Made by a program: the position numbers and the translations under genes. A DNA stretch of 8,888 bases from JAWXTP01 sp044433415 (GTDB lineage: Bacteria > Bacteroidota > Bacteroidia > Bacteroidales > Rikenellaceae): contig JAWXTP010000124.1 in NCBI GenBank assembly GCA_044433415.1, positions 1 through 8,888 of the forward strand. The letters are read 5' to 3'. Below the pieces are notes generated by a model. That model worked only from the letters and a program-made list of their open reading frames with translations, was not told the DNA's origin and did not search any database. How positions within the stretch are numbered: the first letter of the stretch is position 1; each line of letters begins with the position of its first letter. Positions 1 to 6,010 of the stretch are shown here, one piece after another.

Positions 1-120
1 AATTCACTCTACCGTGAATACTAAGAAATAGCAATAATGTTTCGACAACAAAGTCACTCCTCCATTTATTAAGTAAAGTGACGGAGTTCTTTAAAGTTGA
101 AATAATTATTGACGTTAATT

Positions 121-198
121 GCTTTTGTACCTGATTTTTTACTTCCATAAGACTTAGTGATATTAGCCTTAAAGATAGTAAAAATCAGGGACTTAAGC
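121..198. repeat. Interrupted inverted repeat, about 78 bp
   Basis: The core arms are CTGATTTTTTAC at 131-142 and GTAAAAATCAG at 178-188, which are complementary except for one extra T in the left arm. Pairing continues outward with interruptions (GT and CC near 127-131 against GG and AC near 188-192, then GCTT at 121-124 against AAGC at 195-198). It also continues inward with TAAG against CTTA. There is no long U tract on either side, so it is not a classic terminator. It could be a structured RNA or a protein-binding site; the function is unknown. Confidence 0.45.
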
Positions 199-218
199 AA
201 GGAAAATCACATTTATTT

Positions 219-261
219 TACTGATAATCAGTACGTTAAATCAAAGTTTAACGGAGTACTG
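219..261. repeat. Two overlapping, mutually exclusive hairpins after cinA
   Basis: One hairpin is the perfect 15-nt palindrome TACTGATAATCAGTA at 219-233 (7-bp arms). The other pairs CAGTACGTTAAA at 229-240 with TTTAAC at 247-252 and GTACTG at 256-261, leaving a 3-nt bulge (GGA, 253-255) and a 6-nt loop. Both need bases 229-233, so an RNA could form only one at a time. They begin about 20 nt beyond the cinA stop codon, a fitting place for a 3' end structure, but no clear U tract follows on the minus strand. A terminator or RNA-stabilising role is an inference. Confidence 0.4.
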
Positions 262-280
262 AATCATTAATCATCAATCA

Positions 281-1519
281 TTATTTTAGGATTTTGTCTC
301 GCAACATTCCTAAACCAAAAGATGAAGCCTTATCAATATTTGGTTCTCTCAGCTGACCAAATATTTTCTTCTCTGAGAACACTCCCTCAGGGGTAGCTAT
401 TGCAAACCAAACTGTACCTACAGGTTTATCTTCTGTGCCTCCTGTTGGTCCTGCTATACCTGTAGTAGCTATAGAATAAGTAGATCCAGTAAGGCGTTTT
501 ACACCCTCAGCCATCTGGCGTGCTACTGTTTCAGATACAGCCCCATAAGTCGCTAAATCATCGCTACTAACACCTAAAACACCACTCTTAACCTCATTTG
601 CGTAAGTGCAAACACCACCTAGGTAGTAAGCAGAAGAACCACTCAATGCTGTTATCCTAGATGAAATCTTACCTCCTGTACAACTCTCCGCAACAGATAA
701 AGTCTCATTTCTCTCTAACAACAACTTAGACAATGACACCTCAACAGTCTCAGCATTAAAGCCTAATATTTTATCAGGGATAATATCGTATAACTTAGCA
801 AATGCCGCATCTATCAAGTTTAGAGCTTCACTTTTTGGAGACTCATAATCTGAAAGGCGCAATTTCACACCGTTATGATTAGGCAGATAAGCTAGATGTA
901 AAGACTTTGGAAGGTTAGTTTCCCAGTCTTCTATAGTTTCCGCTAGGACAGATTCAGGCATCCCGAAAGTATACATCGTTTTGTGTGTTATATCCCCTAG
1001 CTCAAACTTACTCTTAATCTTAGGTAAAACAACATCAGACATAAGAGCCTTCATCTCATAGGGAACACCTGGAAGAGAAACTATAATATTACCATTACGC
1101 TCAGCCCACATCCCTGGTGCTGTACCATTTGCATTATGCAGGGTCTCACATAACTCAGGTATATAAGCCTGTCCGATATTCAAACCATTTAAAGGATAAC
1201 CCTTAGAAGACAAAAAGTCTTTAAGAAACTCAGTTACATTCTTATCCTCTTTAAGCTCACAACCTAGTAACTTACAAAAAGCAACCTTTGTAATATCATC
1301 TTTTGTAGGTCCTAGACCTCCTGTAACAATGGTAATAGGCATCGTGTCAAGTGAACGACTCAACGTAGTAACTATAGCATCTAAATCGTCCGATATAGAA
1401 CTTATCTGTTTAACCTTTATACCATTATCATTAAACAAATTGCCGATCCAAGCAGAGTTGGTATCGACAATTTGACCTATTAGTATTTCGTCACCTATGG
1501 TGACCACATGTGCATCCAT
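281..1519 (-). CDS. cinA: CinA family protein (nicotinamide-nucleotide amidohydrolase, two-domain)
   Basis: This 412-residue protein has both domains of full-length CinA. The N-terminal MoaB/MogA-like (molybdopterin-binding fold) domain, about residues 1-170, starts with VTIGDEILIG and carries GGLGPTKDD at 68-75. The C-terminal PncC-type domain, about 260-410, carries AESCTGG at 277-283, TGIAGPTGG at 353-361 and GTVWFA from 368. In this family the C-terminal domain deamidates nicotinamide mononucleotide to nicotinate mononucleotide, salvaging the pyridine product of NAD turnover in the cytoplasm. The N-terminal domain is linked to ADP-ribose or NAD pyrophosphatase activity in some homologues. 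The name comes from competence-induced operons of Gram-positive bacteria; nothing here suggests a link to competence. The ATG at 1519 gives the usual MDAHVVTIGDE family start and has no Shine-Dalgarno sequence, as expected for Bacteroidota. Length is normal and no key motif is missing. It stands alone, 461 nt from pyrD, behind an unusual leader. Confidence 0.95.
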   Translation of the reverse strand: MDAHVVTIGDEILIGQIVDTNSAWIGNLFNDNGIKVKQISSISDDLDAIVTTLSRSLDTMPITIVTGGLGPTKDDITKVAFCKLLGCELKEDKNVTEFLKDFLSSKGYPLNGLNIGQAYIPELCETLHNANGTAPGMWAERNGNIIVSLPGVPYEMKALMSDVVLPKIKSKFELGDITHKTMYTFGMPESVLAETIEDWETNLPKSLHLAYLPNHNGVKLRLSDYESPKSEALNLIDAAFAKLYDIIPDKILGFNAETVEVSLSKLLLERNETLSVAESCTGGKISSRITALSGSSAYYLGGVCTYANEVKSGVLGVSSDDLATYGAVSETVARQMAEGVKRLTGSTYSIATTGIAGPTGGTEDKPVGTVWFAIATPEGVFSEKKIFGQLREPNIDKASSFGLGMLRDKILK

Positions 1520-1525
1520 TTTGTT

Positions 1526-1660
1526 AGATTATTTTCCGGCAGGAAGTCCGGGATTACTTTTTCCAATAACGGCTCATCTTTGCGACCTTTCTGGGCATTT
1601 CAATGCTCACAGCGCACGGAGGCTGCTCCGCTTGAAACTTCAAAAAACACCGCAAATAAA
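1526..1660. other. GC-rich block immediately upstream of cinA
   Basis: By hand count, positions 1531-1630 are 52% G+C, well above the surrounding AT-rich DNA. The block contains small GC-rich inverted repeats, such as CGGAG/CTCCG around 1617-1630 and CCGG/CCGG around 1536-1551. It sits between the cinA start codon and a long palindrome. No rRNA, tRNA or riboswitch was recognised. On the minus strand it reads open for 34 codons (1599 down to 1495) in a frame overlapping the cinA start, giving peptide-like text such as EPLLEKVIPDFLPEN, with no identified homologue. It could be a remnant of a lost gene, part of a multicopy repeat together with the palindrome, or a structured leader of cinA. Confidence 0.4.
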
Positions 1661-1822
1661 GGGAGGCTCTAATAGCTATACTTTAAACGATTTCTAATTT
1701 CAAAGTATTAGATTTTGATTTTATAAAATAAGCCATAGCGGTACCTATGGCGCATTTTATAAAATTAAAAGATGATGCTTTAAAATTTGAAAGCGTTAAA
1801 GTATAGCTGTTAGAGATTCCCT
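1660..1822. repeat. Long imperfect palindrome (about 163 bp) between pyrD and cinA
   Basis: The two halves, centred near 1741/1742, are inverted copies of each other along almost their whole length. Outer arms: 1667-1684 pairs with 1798-1815, including GCTATACTTT against AAAGTATAGC, with one T-G wobble. Further out, GGGA at 1661-1664 pairs with TCCC at 1818-1821. After a one-base bulge, the middle arms pair less perfectly through 1688-1717. Inner arms: ATTTTATAAAAT at 1718-1729 against 1754-1765, and GCCATAG at 1732-1738 against CTATGGC at 1745-1751, with a 6-nt apex (CGGTAC). This predicts one very long hairpin or cruciform. It has no transposase. A MITE-like or repetitive extragenic element, or a large structured leader for cinA, are the main readings. 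I see no convincing target-site duplication. Confidence 0.75.
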
Positions 1823-1852
1823 AAGCCATTCTTGAAAAAAGAGGCAACTTTG

Positions 1853-1934
1853 TTTCCTGCCCTATGCAGATTAAAATATATGTAAATAAAACTTGATTTT
1901 CCTGCCCTATACAGATTAAAAATATATAAATAAA
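1853..1934. repeat. Two direct copies of a 37-38 bp repeat
   Basis: Copy 1 is at 1853-1890 and copy 2 at 1898-1934, separated by 7 nt (period 45). Both start with TTTCCTGCCCTAT, continue with a shared CAGATTAAAA core after one base change (G in copy 1, A in copy 2), and end in TAAATAAA. The few differences are single substitutions and a small indel in the AT-rich tail. The pair lies directly beyond the pyrD terminator; copy 2 overlaps its outer arm. Two copies alone do not make a CRISPR array: the spacer is 7 nt and there are no cas genes. They could be transcription-factor sites, an old tandem duplication, or part of a multicopy intergenic repeat. Confidence 0.75.
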
Positions 1935-1973
1935 GGAAAATTCTATAAATTTATTATTAGAATTTTCCTTTAT
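1930..1973 (-). terminator. Hairpin terminator after pyrD (possibly bidirectional)
   Basis: A perfect 16-bp inverted repeat: 1930-1945 (ATAAAGGAAAATTCTA) pairs with 1958-1973 across a 12-nt AT-rich loop. It starts 7 nt beyond the pyrD stop codon, the right place for an intrinsic terminator. The stem is AT-rich, and on the minus strand it is followed by an imperfect U-rich stretch (TTATATATTTTTAA), so termination may be moderate rather than strong. Confidence 0.75.
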
Positions 1974-1980
1974 GTATTCC

Positions 1981-3045
1981 TTAAACTTTTGCTGTAGGGT
2001 TACTCACATTATAATTAATAACACGCTTGCAAATACGTTTAACAAACGCTGGGCCATTAAATATAAAACCTGAATAAATCTGTACCAATGATGCACCTGC
2101 TTTTAACATATTCACAGCATCATCTTCTGTCATTATACCACCAACACCTATAATAGGATATTGACCCTCACATTTTTCATGAACATAGCTAACAACCTCT
2201 ATAGCGCGCTGAGTTAAAGGCTTACCACTTAGACCACCATTACCTATATTCTCTATCTCTTCCTCTGTTAAAGACAAACCTGTACGTTTTGTAGTAGTAT
2301 TTGTAGCTACTATACCATCCAAGTTACACGCCTTCATAGTCTCAGCAGCATCATCTATCTGCTCGAAACTTAAATCAGGTGATATCTTCAACAAGATAGG
2401 ACGATAGTCAGTATTCCCTTTCCTAAACTCTATAAGAGGCATTAAAATCTCCTTTAAAGAATCTCCCGAAGACAACTTACCAAGATTAGCAATGTTAGGA
2501 CAGCTTACGTTCACAACAAAATAATCAACATGGTCATACAACTTTCTGAAAAGATCTAAATAGTCAGCCGCAGCATTCTCATTTGGTGTAAGAGTATTCT
2601 TTCCTAAGTTACCACCTATTACTAAATCTTTAGGTCTGTTGGTTTTTTTCAGATTCTTACGTGCATTCTCAACACCAAAATTATTAAATCCCATACGGTT
2701 AATAATGGCACTGTCTTTGATAACACGGAATAAACGTGGCTTAGGATTACCTAACTGAGCTTTAGGAGTTATTGTTCCTACCTCAATAAAGCCAAAACCT
2801 AGAGTAGAAAGCTCGCTATATAGTGAAGCGTTCTTGTCTAAGCCCGCAGCAAGACCTACAGGGTTTTTAAATTTAATTCCAAAAACTTCTCTCTCCAAAC
2901 TAGGGTGAGAAATTTCGTAACGCTTACGCATAAGAGCAGCAGCACCAGGAATTATTGATACTGATTTAAGCAGCGTAAATGTTATCTTGTGAGCTGTTTC
3001 TGCATTAAAGCAGAATAGCAAAGGTTTAATTATATGTTTATACAT
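1981..3045 (-). CDS. pyrD: Dihydroorotate dehydrogenase (quinone), class 2
   Basis: This 354-residue enzyme oxidises dihydroorotate to orotate, the fourth step of de novo pyrimidine synthesis. As a class 2 enzyme it passes electrons via FMN to membrane quinone. The class is shown by the N-terminal extension (MYKHIIKPLLF onward, residues 1-40, the quinone-tunnel helices) and by serine as catalytic base in VNVSCPN (Ser181). Other motifs are GLAAGLDKN (64-72), VGTITP (89-94), INRMGFNN (115-122), KISPDL (220-225), ATNTT (247-251), GGLSGKPL (270-277) and IIGVGGI (298-304). The ATG at 3045 is preferred over a TTG ten codons upstream (3075): it matches the family N-terminus, and the longer version would begin inside a probable promoter element. 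pdxB ends 35 nt upstream, so the two could be co-transcribed or pyrD could have its own promoter. Length and motifs are normal. Confidence 0.96.
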   Translation of the reverse strand: MYKHIIKPLLFCFNAETAHKITFTLLKSVSIIPGAAALMRKRYEISHPSLEREVFGIKFKNPVGLAAGLDKNASLYSELSTLGFGFIEVGTITPKAQLGNPKPRLFRVIKDSAIINRMGFNNFGVENARKNLKKTNRPKDLVIGGNLGKNTLTPNENAAADYLDLFRKLYDHVDYFVVNVSCPNIANLGKLSSGDSLKEILMPLIEFRKGNTDYRPILLKISPDLSFEQIDDAAETMKACNLDGIVATNTTTKRTGLSLTEEEIENIGNGGLSGKPLTQRAIEVVSYVHEKCEGQYPIIGVGGIMTEDDAVNMLKAGASLVQIYSGFIFNGPAFVKRICKRVINYNVSNPTAKV

Positions 3046-3064
3046 CTTAAAAATATTTCTGTTA

Positions 3065-3072
3065 CAAATATA
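3065..3072 (-). promoter_or_regulatory. Candidate Bacteroidota -7 box for pyrD (TATATTTG)
   Basis: Read on the minus strand, 3072-3065 is TATATTTG, an exact match to the Bacteroidota -7 consensus TAnnTTTG. It lies in the short gap between pdxB and pyrD, 19 nt before the pyrD ATG. No TTTG is found at the usual distance of about 20 nt upstream, so the -33 element is missing or degenerate. An 8-base match in AT-rich DNA can occur by chance. Confidence 0.45.
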
Positions 3073-3080
3073 CAATTTAT

Positions 3081-4103
3081 TTACAAAATTTCATTGCGAA
3101 AATTATAATCATTTCTGAATTTTTCAAAGTCTACCTCACCTGTTTTAAGCAGCTCACTCTCACTAATAATCTCATATTCAGAAATTAAGCGCAATTTAAA
3201 CTCTTCCCAAGAAGTCTTTAAATATTCTCTTTTTAATATATTTTCTGGATACCAATTTTCGTTTTTTTCACAATTAAAGTGTCTAAATAGCTCATTTACT
3301 ACTATAGCTGAACCATTAGCCTTACCTTGAACTGAATACCCTGCTATATGTGGAGTTGCTATATCTACCAAAGCTAGAAGTTCCTTATTTATGTTAGGTT
3401 CATCACACCATACATCTAACGCACAATGAGACACTTTATTTTCTTTTATAGCATCTAATAAATCCTTTTCGCAAACAACCTCTCCACGTGATGAGTTTAA
3501 AACACTCACTCCTTGCTTACATTTCTCTAGGCTTTCTTTATCCAGAAGTTCAAAGGTCTTATACTCTCCCTCTAAGGTCAAAGGTGTATGAAACGTAACA
3601 ACATCACTATTAGCTAAAACTTCGTCGTAACCCACAAACTCAGACGCGCCCTCTTTAACTTGACGTATAGGGTCACAAAGCAAGGTGTTAAAACCCCAGT
3701 ATTTTAACCTTTCATTTAAAAGGCTACCAACATTACCTACTCCAACAACTCCTACTGTAGTCTCAGAAGGCTCACACCCAAAATGCATCAAACATCTCAA
3801 CACATAATTAACAACACCTCCTGCGTTACAGCCAACAGCTGTTTTTACTGCTATACCCCTACTCTCACACCATTTTAAATCTATGTGATCATACCCTATG
3901 GTTGCTGTTCCTATGAACTCTACAGAACTACCCTCTAACAATGCCTCGTTACAAAGAGTACGTGTCCTAATTAATAAAGCCACCGCATCCTTAACAACTT
4001 CTCTGTTAATCTCACAAGAGGGAAGCGCCACAACATCAAAATAATCATTTAAAACTTCCGAAATAAATGGAATATTTTTATCAACTACAACTTTTTGTTT
4101 CAT
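3081..4103 (-). CDS. pdxB: 4-phosphoerythronate dehydrogenase (vitamin B6 synthesis)
   Basis: This 340-residue member of the D-2-hydroxyacid dehydrogenase family fits PdxB, which oxidises 4-phospho-D-erythronate in the DXP-dependent pathway to pyridoxal phosphate. The N-terminus (VVVDKNIPF) resembles the PdxB start. The Rossmann glycine motif GVGNVGS is at 121-127. The catalytic set is Arg206 in NSSRGEV, Glu235 in DVWCDEP and His252 in TPHIAGYS. TIGYDHID (68-75) and AGGVVNYV (94-101) are also typical. A C-terminal extension after about residue 285 fits the PdxB-type dimerisation domain, although the protein is shorter than the E. coli enzyme. The ATG lies only 17 nt after the terminator of the upstream tRNA gene. 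No TAnnTTTG box is visible in that gap, so its promoter is unclear. Other hydroxyacid dehydrogenases (SerA-like) are less likely given the N-terminus and tail. Confidence 0.9.
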   Translation of the reverse strand: MKQKVVVDKNIPFISEVLNDYFDVVALPSCEINREVVKDAVALLIRTRTLCNEALLEGSSVEFIGTATIGYDHIDLKWCESRGIAVKTAVGCNAGGVVNYVLRCLMHFGCEPSETTVGVVGVGNVGSLLNERLKYWGFNTLLCDPIRQVKEGASEFVGYDEVLANSDVVTFHTPLTLEGEYKTFELLDKESLEKCKQGVSVLNSSRGEVVCEKDLLDAIKENKVSHCALDVWCDEPNINKELLALVDIATPHIAGYSVQGKANGSAIVVNELFRHFNCEKNENWYPENILKREYLKTSWEEFKLRLISEYEIISESELLKTGEVDFEKFRNDYNFRNEIL

Positions 4104-4120
4104 AACTTTATATACATATC

Positions 4121-4158
4121 AAAAAAAAGAGACTCAAGGAATCTCCCTGAATCTCTTT
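4121..4158 (-). terminator. Strong intrinsic terminator of the tRNA-Glu gene
   Basis: On the minus strand, AAAGAGATTCAGGGA (4158-4144) pairs with TCCTTGAGTCTCTTT (4140-4126) over a 3-nt loop. This makes a 15-bp stem with only two G-U wobbles. The stem runs straight into a U tract (T from 4128 to 4121). It begins one base after the mature tRNA 3' end, so it clearly belongs to the tRNA transcript. It also separates the tRNA promoter from pdxB. Confidence 0.9.
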
Positions 4159-4159
4159 G

Positions 4160-4231
4160 TAGTCCATAGGGGAATCGAACCCCTATTACAAGAATGAAAA
4201 TCTTGCGTCCTAACCGTTAGACGAATGGACC
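4160..4231 (-). tRNA. tRNA-Glu (anticodon UUC)
   Basis: A 72-nt cloverleaf on the minus strand. The acceptor stem GGTCCAT (4231-4225) pairs with ATGGACT, with a G-U pair at 1-72, and the discriminator is A. The D arm has GTC/GAC with a TAACGGTTAG loop region. The anticodon stem CAAGA/TCTTG encloses TTTTCAT, giving anticodon UUC (glutamate). The T arm is AGGGG/CCCCT with loop TTCGATT. CCA is not encoded; the DNA continues CAA. The gene has its own promoter (4270-4301) and terminator (4121-4158), so it is a single-tRNA unit. Confidence 0.96.
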
Positions 4232-4269
4232 GTGCAAATCTCAAGGTGCGTTTCCTCTCAATTGCAATG

Positions 4270-4301
4270 CAAAGGTAGGGCAAATTTTTGTTACTTCCAA
4301 A
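4270..4301 (-). promoter_or_regulatory. Bacteroidota promoter of the tRNA-Glu gene
   Basis: On the minus strand there is TTTG (4301-4298), 20 nt, then TACCTTTG (4277-4270). This is an exact match to the Bacteroidota sigma-ABfr consensus TTTG / TAnnTTTG with normal spacing. The mature tRNA starts at 4231, leaving a leader of about 30 nt to be removed by RNase P. It is the best promoter in the window and the main evidence for the phylum. Confidence 0.88.
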
Positions 4302-4307
4302 TTTTTG
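4281..4307. repeat. Paired 10-bp direct repeat over the tRNA promoter
   Basis: CAAATTTTTG occurs at 4281-4290 and again at 4298-4307, a period of 17 nt. The right copy contains the -33 box of the tRNA promoter and the left copy lies in its spacer. It could be a binding site for a regulator or a chance product of AT-rich promoter DNA. Confidence 0.4.
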
Positions 4308-4360
4308 AACGAAAAAAATGCATTTTTCTTAAAAATAATTTCACTAACCTTGCTAACTAC

Positions 4361-6001
4361 TTAATTCTCAGCAATGAAAATAGGAGCAGAATGTTCTAGC
4401 TTCCTATTAAACCCAAAATAGATGCTCCTTTCTCCGTATCTCACTACATAAAAGCGCGTTACATCCTTACTATCACCTAAGCACACCGTTAAACCCTCTG
4501 GTAATTCTCCATTATAAGGTTCTATATTATGTGCTGCTTCGCGCTTCATTGACAAGCCTCCAAATATCCATGCCTTTGTAATTTCTGGCAAATAGTCAGG
4601 ATAATTCTCCTTACAAAAAGCATATAGCAACTCCCCTCTAGAGGTAGGAGTAAGCGGCATACCTAGCTTATCTAACAGTGAAACAGTAAACTGTTTTGTA
4701 AAATCAGGCTCCGACACTATAAGCGATGAAACCACACCCCTATATAAAGGGTGATTATAGAAGTTATCTAACATCTTAGACAAAATAGTAGCTTCAGATA
4801 TCTCAGAAACCGAAATACAATCTGTCTTTAACACCTCATAAGGCGCTAAAGGAGAGTAACATATTCCCCACTTGGCAGCATCCCTACGTAAAGGAGTCCC
4901 CGGCAATAGTTTTAGTGTTTCTAACTGAATTTCCTCTGCACCTATCTCAACCAACTGACGAACGTCTAAATAAACCTGTTCCAACGTGTATAAAGGCAAA
5001 CCTATAATTAAGTCCGCATGGCATTCTAAGTTGTCCGCATCACACAAGAAACGAAGCCCCTTTAAGGTTTTATCCTTTGCTCCTCCCCTATTACAAGCCT
5101 TTAGCACGTCTTCATTAAGACTTTGCACTCCTGCTTCAAGATGCAACAAACCCTTAGGCATAACGACTAATTCAGCACACATTTCGTCGGTTAAAAGAGC
5201 AGGATGTATCTCTAAATGAAACTTTAACACTTCTGAAAACTCACGGAAAATCTCAAAAAATTGAGCTGTACGTCCTTTATGGTAATTAAACGTCCTATCC
5301 AGCACACGTATATCCTTAATTCCTTTTTCTATAAAATTCAAAAGTCTCCTACGAACTTCTTCCATAGATATAAACCTTATAGGCTTATCATTACCACTAA
5401 CACAAAAAGCACAACTATTAAAACACCCTCTTGTGGTTTCAAACTGCACAAAGGCTTTATCAAACTTAAAGAACTGTGACGTTTCAGCATAAGCTAAAGA
5501 AGCAAAATCCTTGACCTTTGCTGTACCTCCATCTATATATTCTCCCTCAACAATGGCGCATACTCCATCTATACCAACCCACTTTGACTTATCATATAAG
5601 TTGTCTATAAGTTGATAGAAGACCTCCTCACCTTCGCCCCTTACAACGCAATCCACATAAGAGTTAACTGTCAGATATCCCTCGTTAGAGCCCATAAACT
5701 CTGGACCTCCATAAATTACCGTAAGCTCAGGCAAAATAGCCTTTACACGTCTTACAATCTGGTGTAACTTATCGTGAGTAAATAACCATGCTGTTGCAAC
5801 AAGTAGCGTTGGTTCTTGCTGTACCACATCATTAACTACAGTAGTTACATCGCTTGATAATGTAGCAAAAACAACTCTCCAATCAATTGAAGAGTTGTCA
5901 TTTTGTGTTTTTGCATTCTGGGCTTCTATCATAGGCAAAGCCAATGAAGAATGAGAATATGAAGCATTAAGGTCTAGCCAGACCAATTTTATTTCGCTCA
6001 T
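4361..6001 (-). CDS. B12-binding-fold radical SAM protein with DUF4080-type C-terminus
   Basis: A 546-residue protein of three parts. Residues 1-135 look like the Rossmann-type cobalamin-binding fold of BchE-like proteins, with IYGGPEF at 96-102 and VVRGEGEEVF at 119-128. The histidine motif DxHxxG of base-off B12 binding is not visible. Residues 185-380 are the radical SAM core: Cys193, Cys197 and Cys200 in GCFNSCAFC are the CxxxCxxC ligands of the [4Fe-4S] cluster that cleaves S-adenosylmethionine. Family motifs follow: LEAGVQSLN (288-296), ADLIIGLP (329-336) and LKLLPGTPL (363-371). The tail, about 385-546, fits DUF4080, a domain I recall from such proteins in Bacteroidota and Clostridia. 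The substrate is unknown; methylation or another radical modification of a small molecule or tRNA is possible. It starts 9 nt after the TolC-family gene and is probably co-transcribed with the efflux genes. No strong terminator follows, only an AT palindrome at 4314-4327. Confidence 0.85.
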   Translation of the reverse strand: MSEIKLVWLDLNASYSHSSLALPMIEAQNAKTQNDNSSIDWRVVFATLSSDVTTVVNDVVQQEPTLLVATAWLFTHDKLHQIVRRVKAILPELTVIYGGPEFMGSNEGYLTVNSYVDCVVRGEGEEVFYQLIDNLYDKSKWVGIDGVCAIVEGEYIDGGTAKVKDFASLAYAETSQFFKFDKAFVQFETTRGCFNSCAFCVSGNDKPIRFISMEEVRRRLLNFIEKGIKDIRVLDRTFNYHKGRTAQFFEIFREFSEVLKFHLEIHPALLTDEMCAELVVMPKGLLHLEAGVQSLNEDVLKACNRGGAKDKTLKGLRFLCDADNLECHADLIIGLPLYTLEQVYLDVRQLVEIGAEEIQLETLKLLPGTPLRRDAAKWGICYSPLAPYEVLKTDCISVSEISEATILSKMLDNFYNHPLYRGVVSSLIVSEPDFTKQFTVSLLDKLGMPLTPTSRGELLYAFCKENYPDYLPEITKAWIFGGLSMKREAAHNIEPYNGELPEGLTVCLGDSKDVTRFYVVRYGERSIYFGFNRKLEHSAPIFIAEN

Positions 6002-6010
6002 TAAATTTAC

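Larger units (their letters stand above)
1..280. other. Gene-free stretch downstream of cinA, rich in inverted repeats
   Basis: This stretch lies beyond the stop codon of cinA and runs to the window edge. I see no convincing coding region in it. It is AT-rich and contains several inverted repeats: a short one at 2-7/14-19 (ATTCAC with GTGAAT), a larger one at 121-198 and an overlapping pair at 219-261; the last two are listed separately. Near the end of cinA (about 262-284) there is a short run of ATCA-like repeats. It may be a 3' untranslated region, or a regulatory region for a gene beyond the left edge. Neither can be decided from here. Confidence 0.5.

Noticed and set aside
281..1519. Reading the CinA name as evidence of a competence or DNA-uptake locus.
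   Set aside because: No recA, com genes or other uptake genes are nearby, and the family's well-supported role is pyridine nucleotide salvage.
1554..1598. A 14-codon minus-strand frame (MPRKVAKMSRYWKK) just upstream of cinA, a possible leader peptide.
   Set aside because: A frame this short arises easily by chance, there is no run of regulatory codons, and no attenuator-like hairpin with a U tract separates it from cinA. Noted only in the finding on the GC-rich block.
1497..1697. A 66-codon plus-strand open frame over the start of cinA and the intergenic region.
   Set aside because: It runs antisense to cinA at its start, then through the GC-rich block and into one arm of the palindrome. 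It has no recognisable domain, and its end is dictated by repeat sequence. Best seen as a shadow frame.
1853..1934. Possible CRISPR array from the direct repeats.
   Set aside because: There are only two copies, the gap is 7 nt rather than a spacer of about 30 nt, and there are no cas genes in the window.
4314..4327. Perfect 14-nt palindrome AAAAATGCATTTTT after the radical SAM gene, considered as a terminator.
   Set aside because: It has no loop and an almost pure A/T stem, so an RNA hairpin would be weak. It may help termination on the minus strand because more T follows, but it was not strong enough to list as a terminator.
4986..5479. Plus-strand open frames inside the radical SAM gene (4986-5219 and 5261-5479).
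   Set aside because: They are antisense to a well-supported gene with intact motifs and have no domain of their own.
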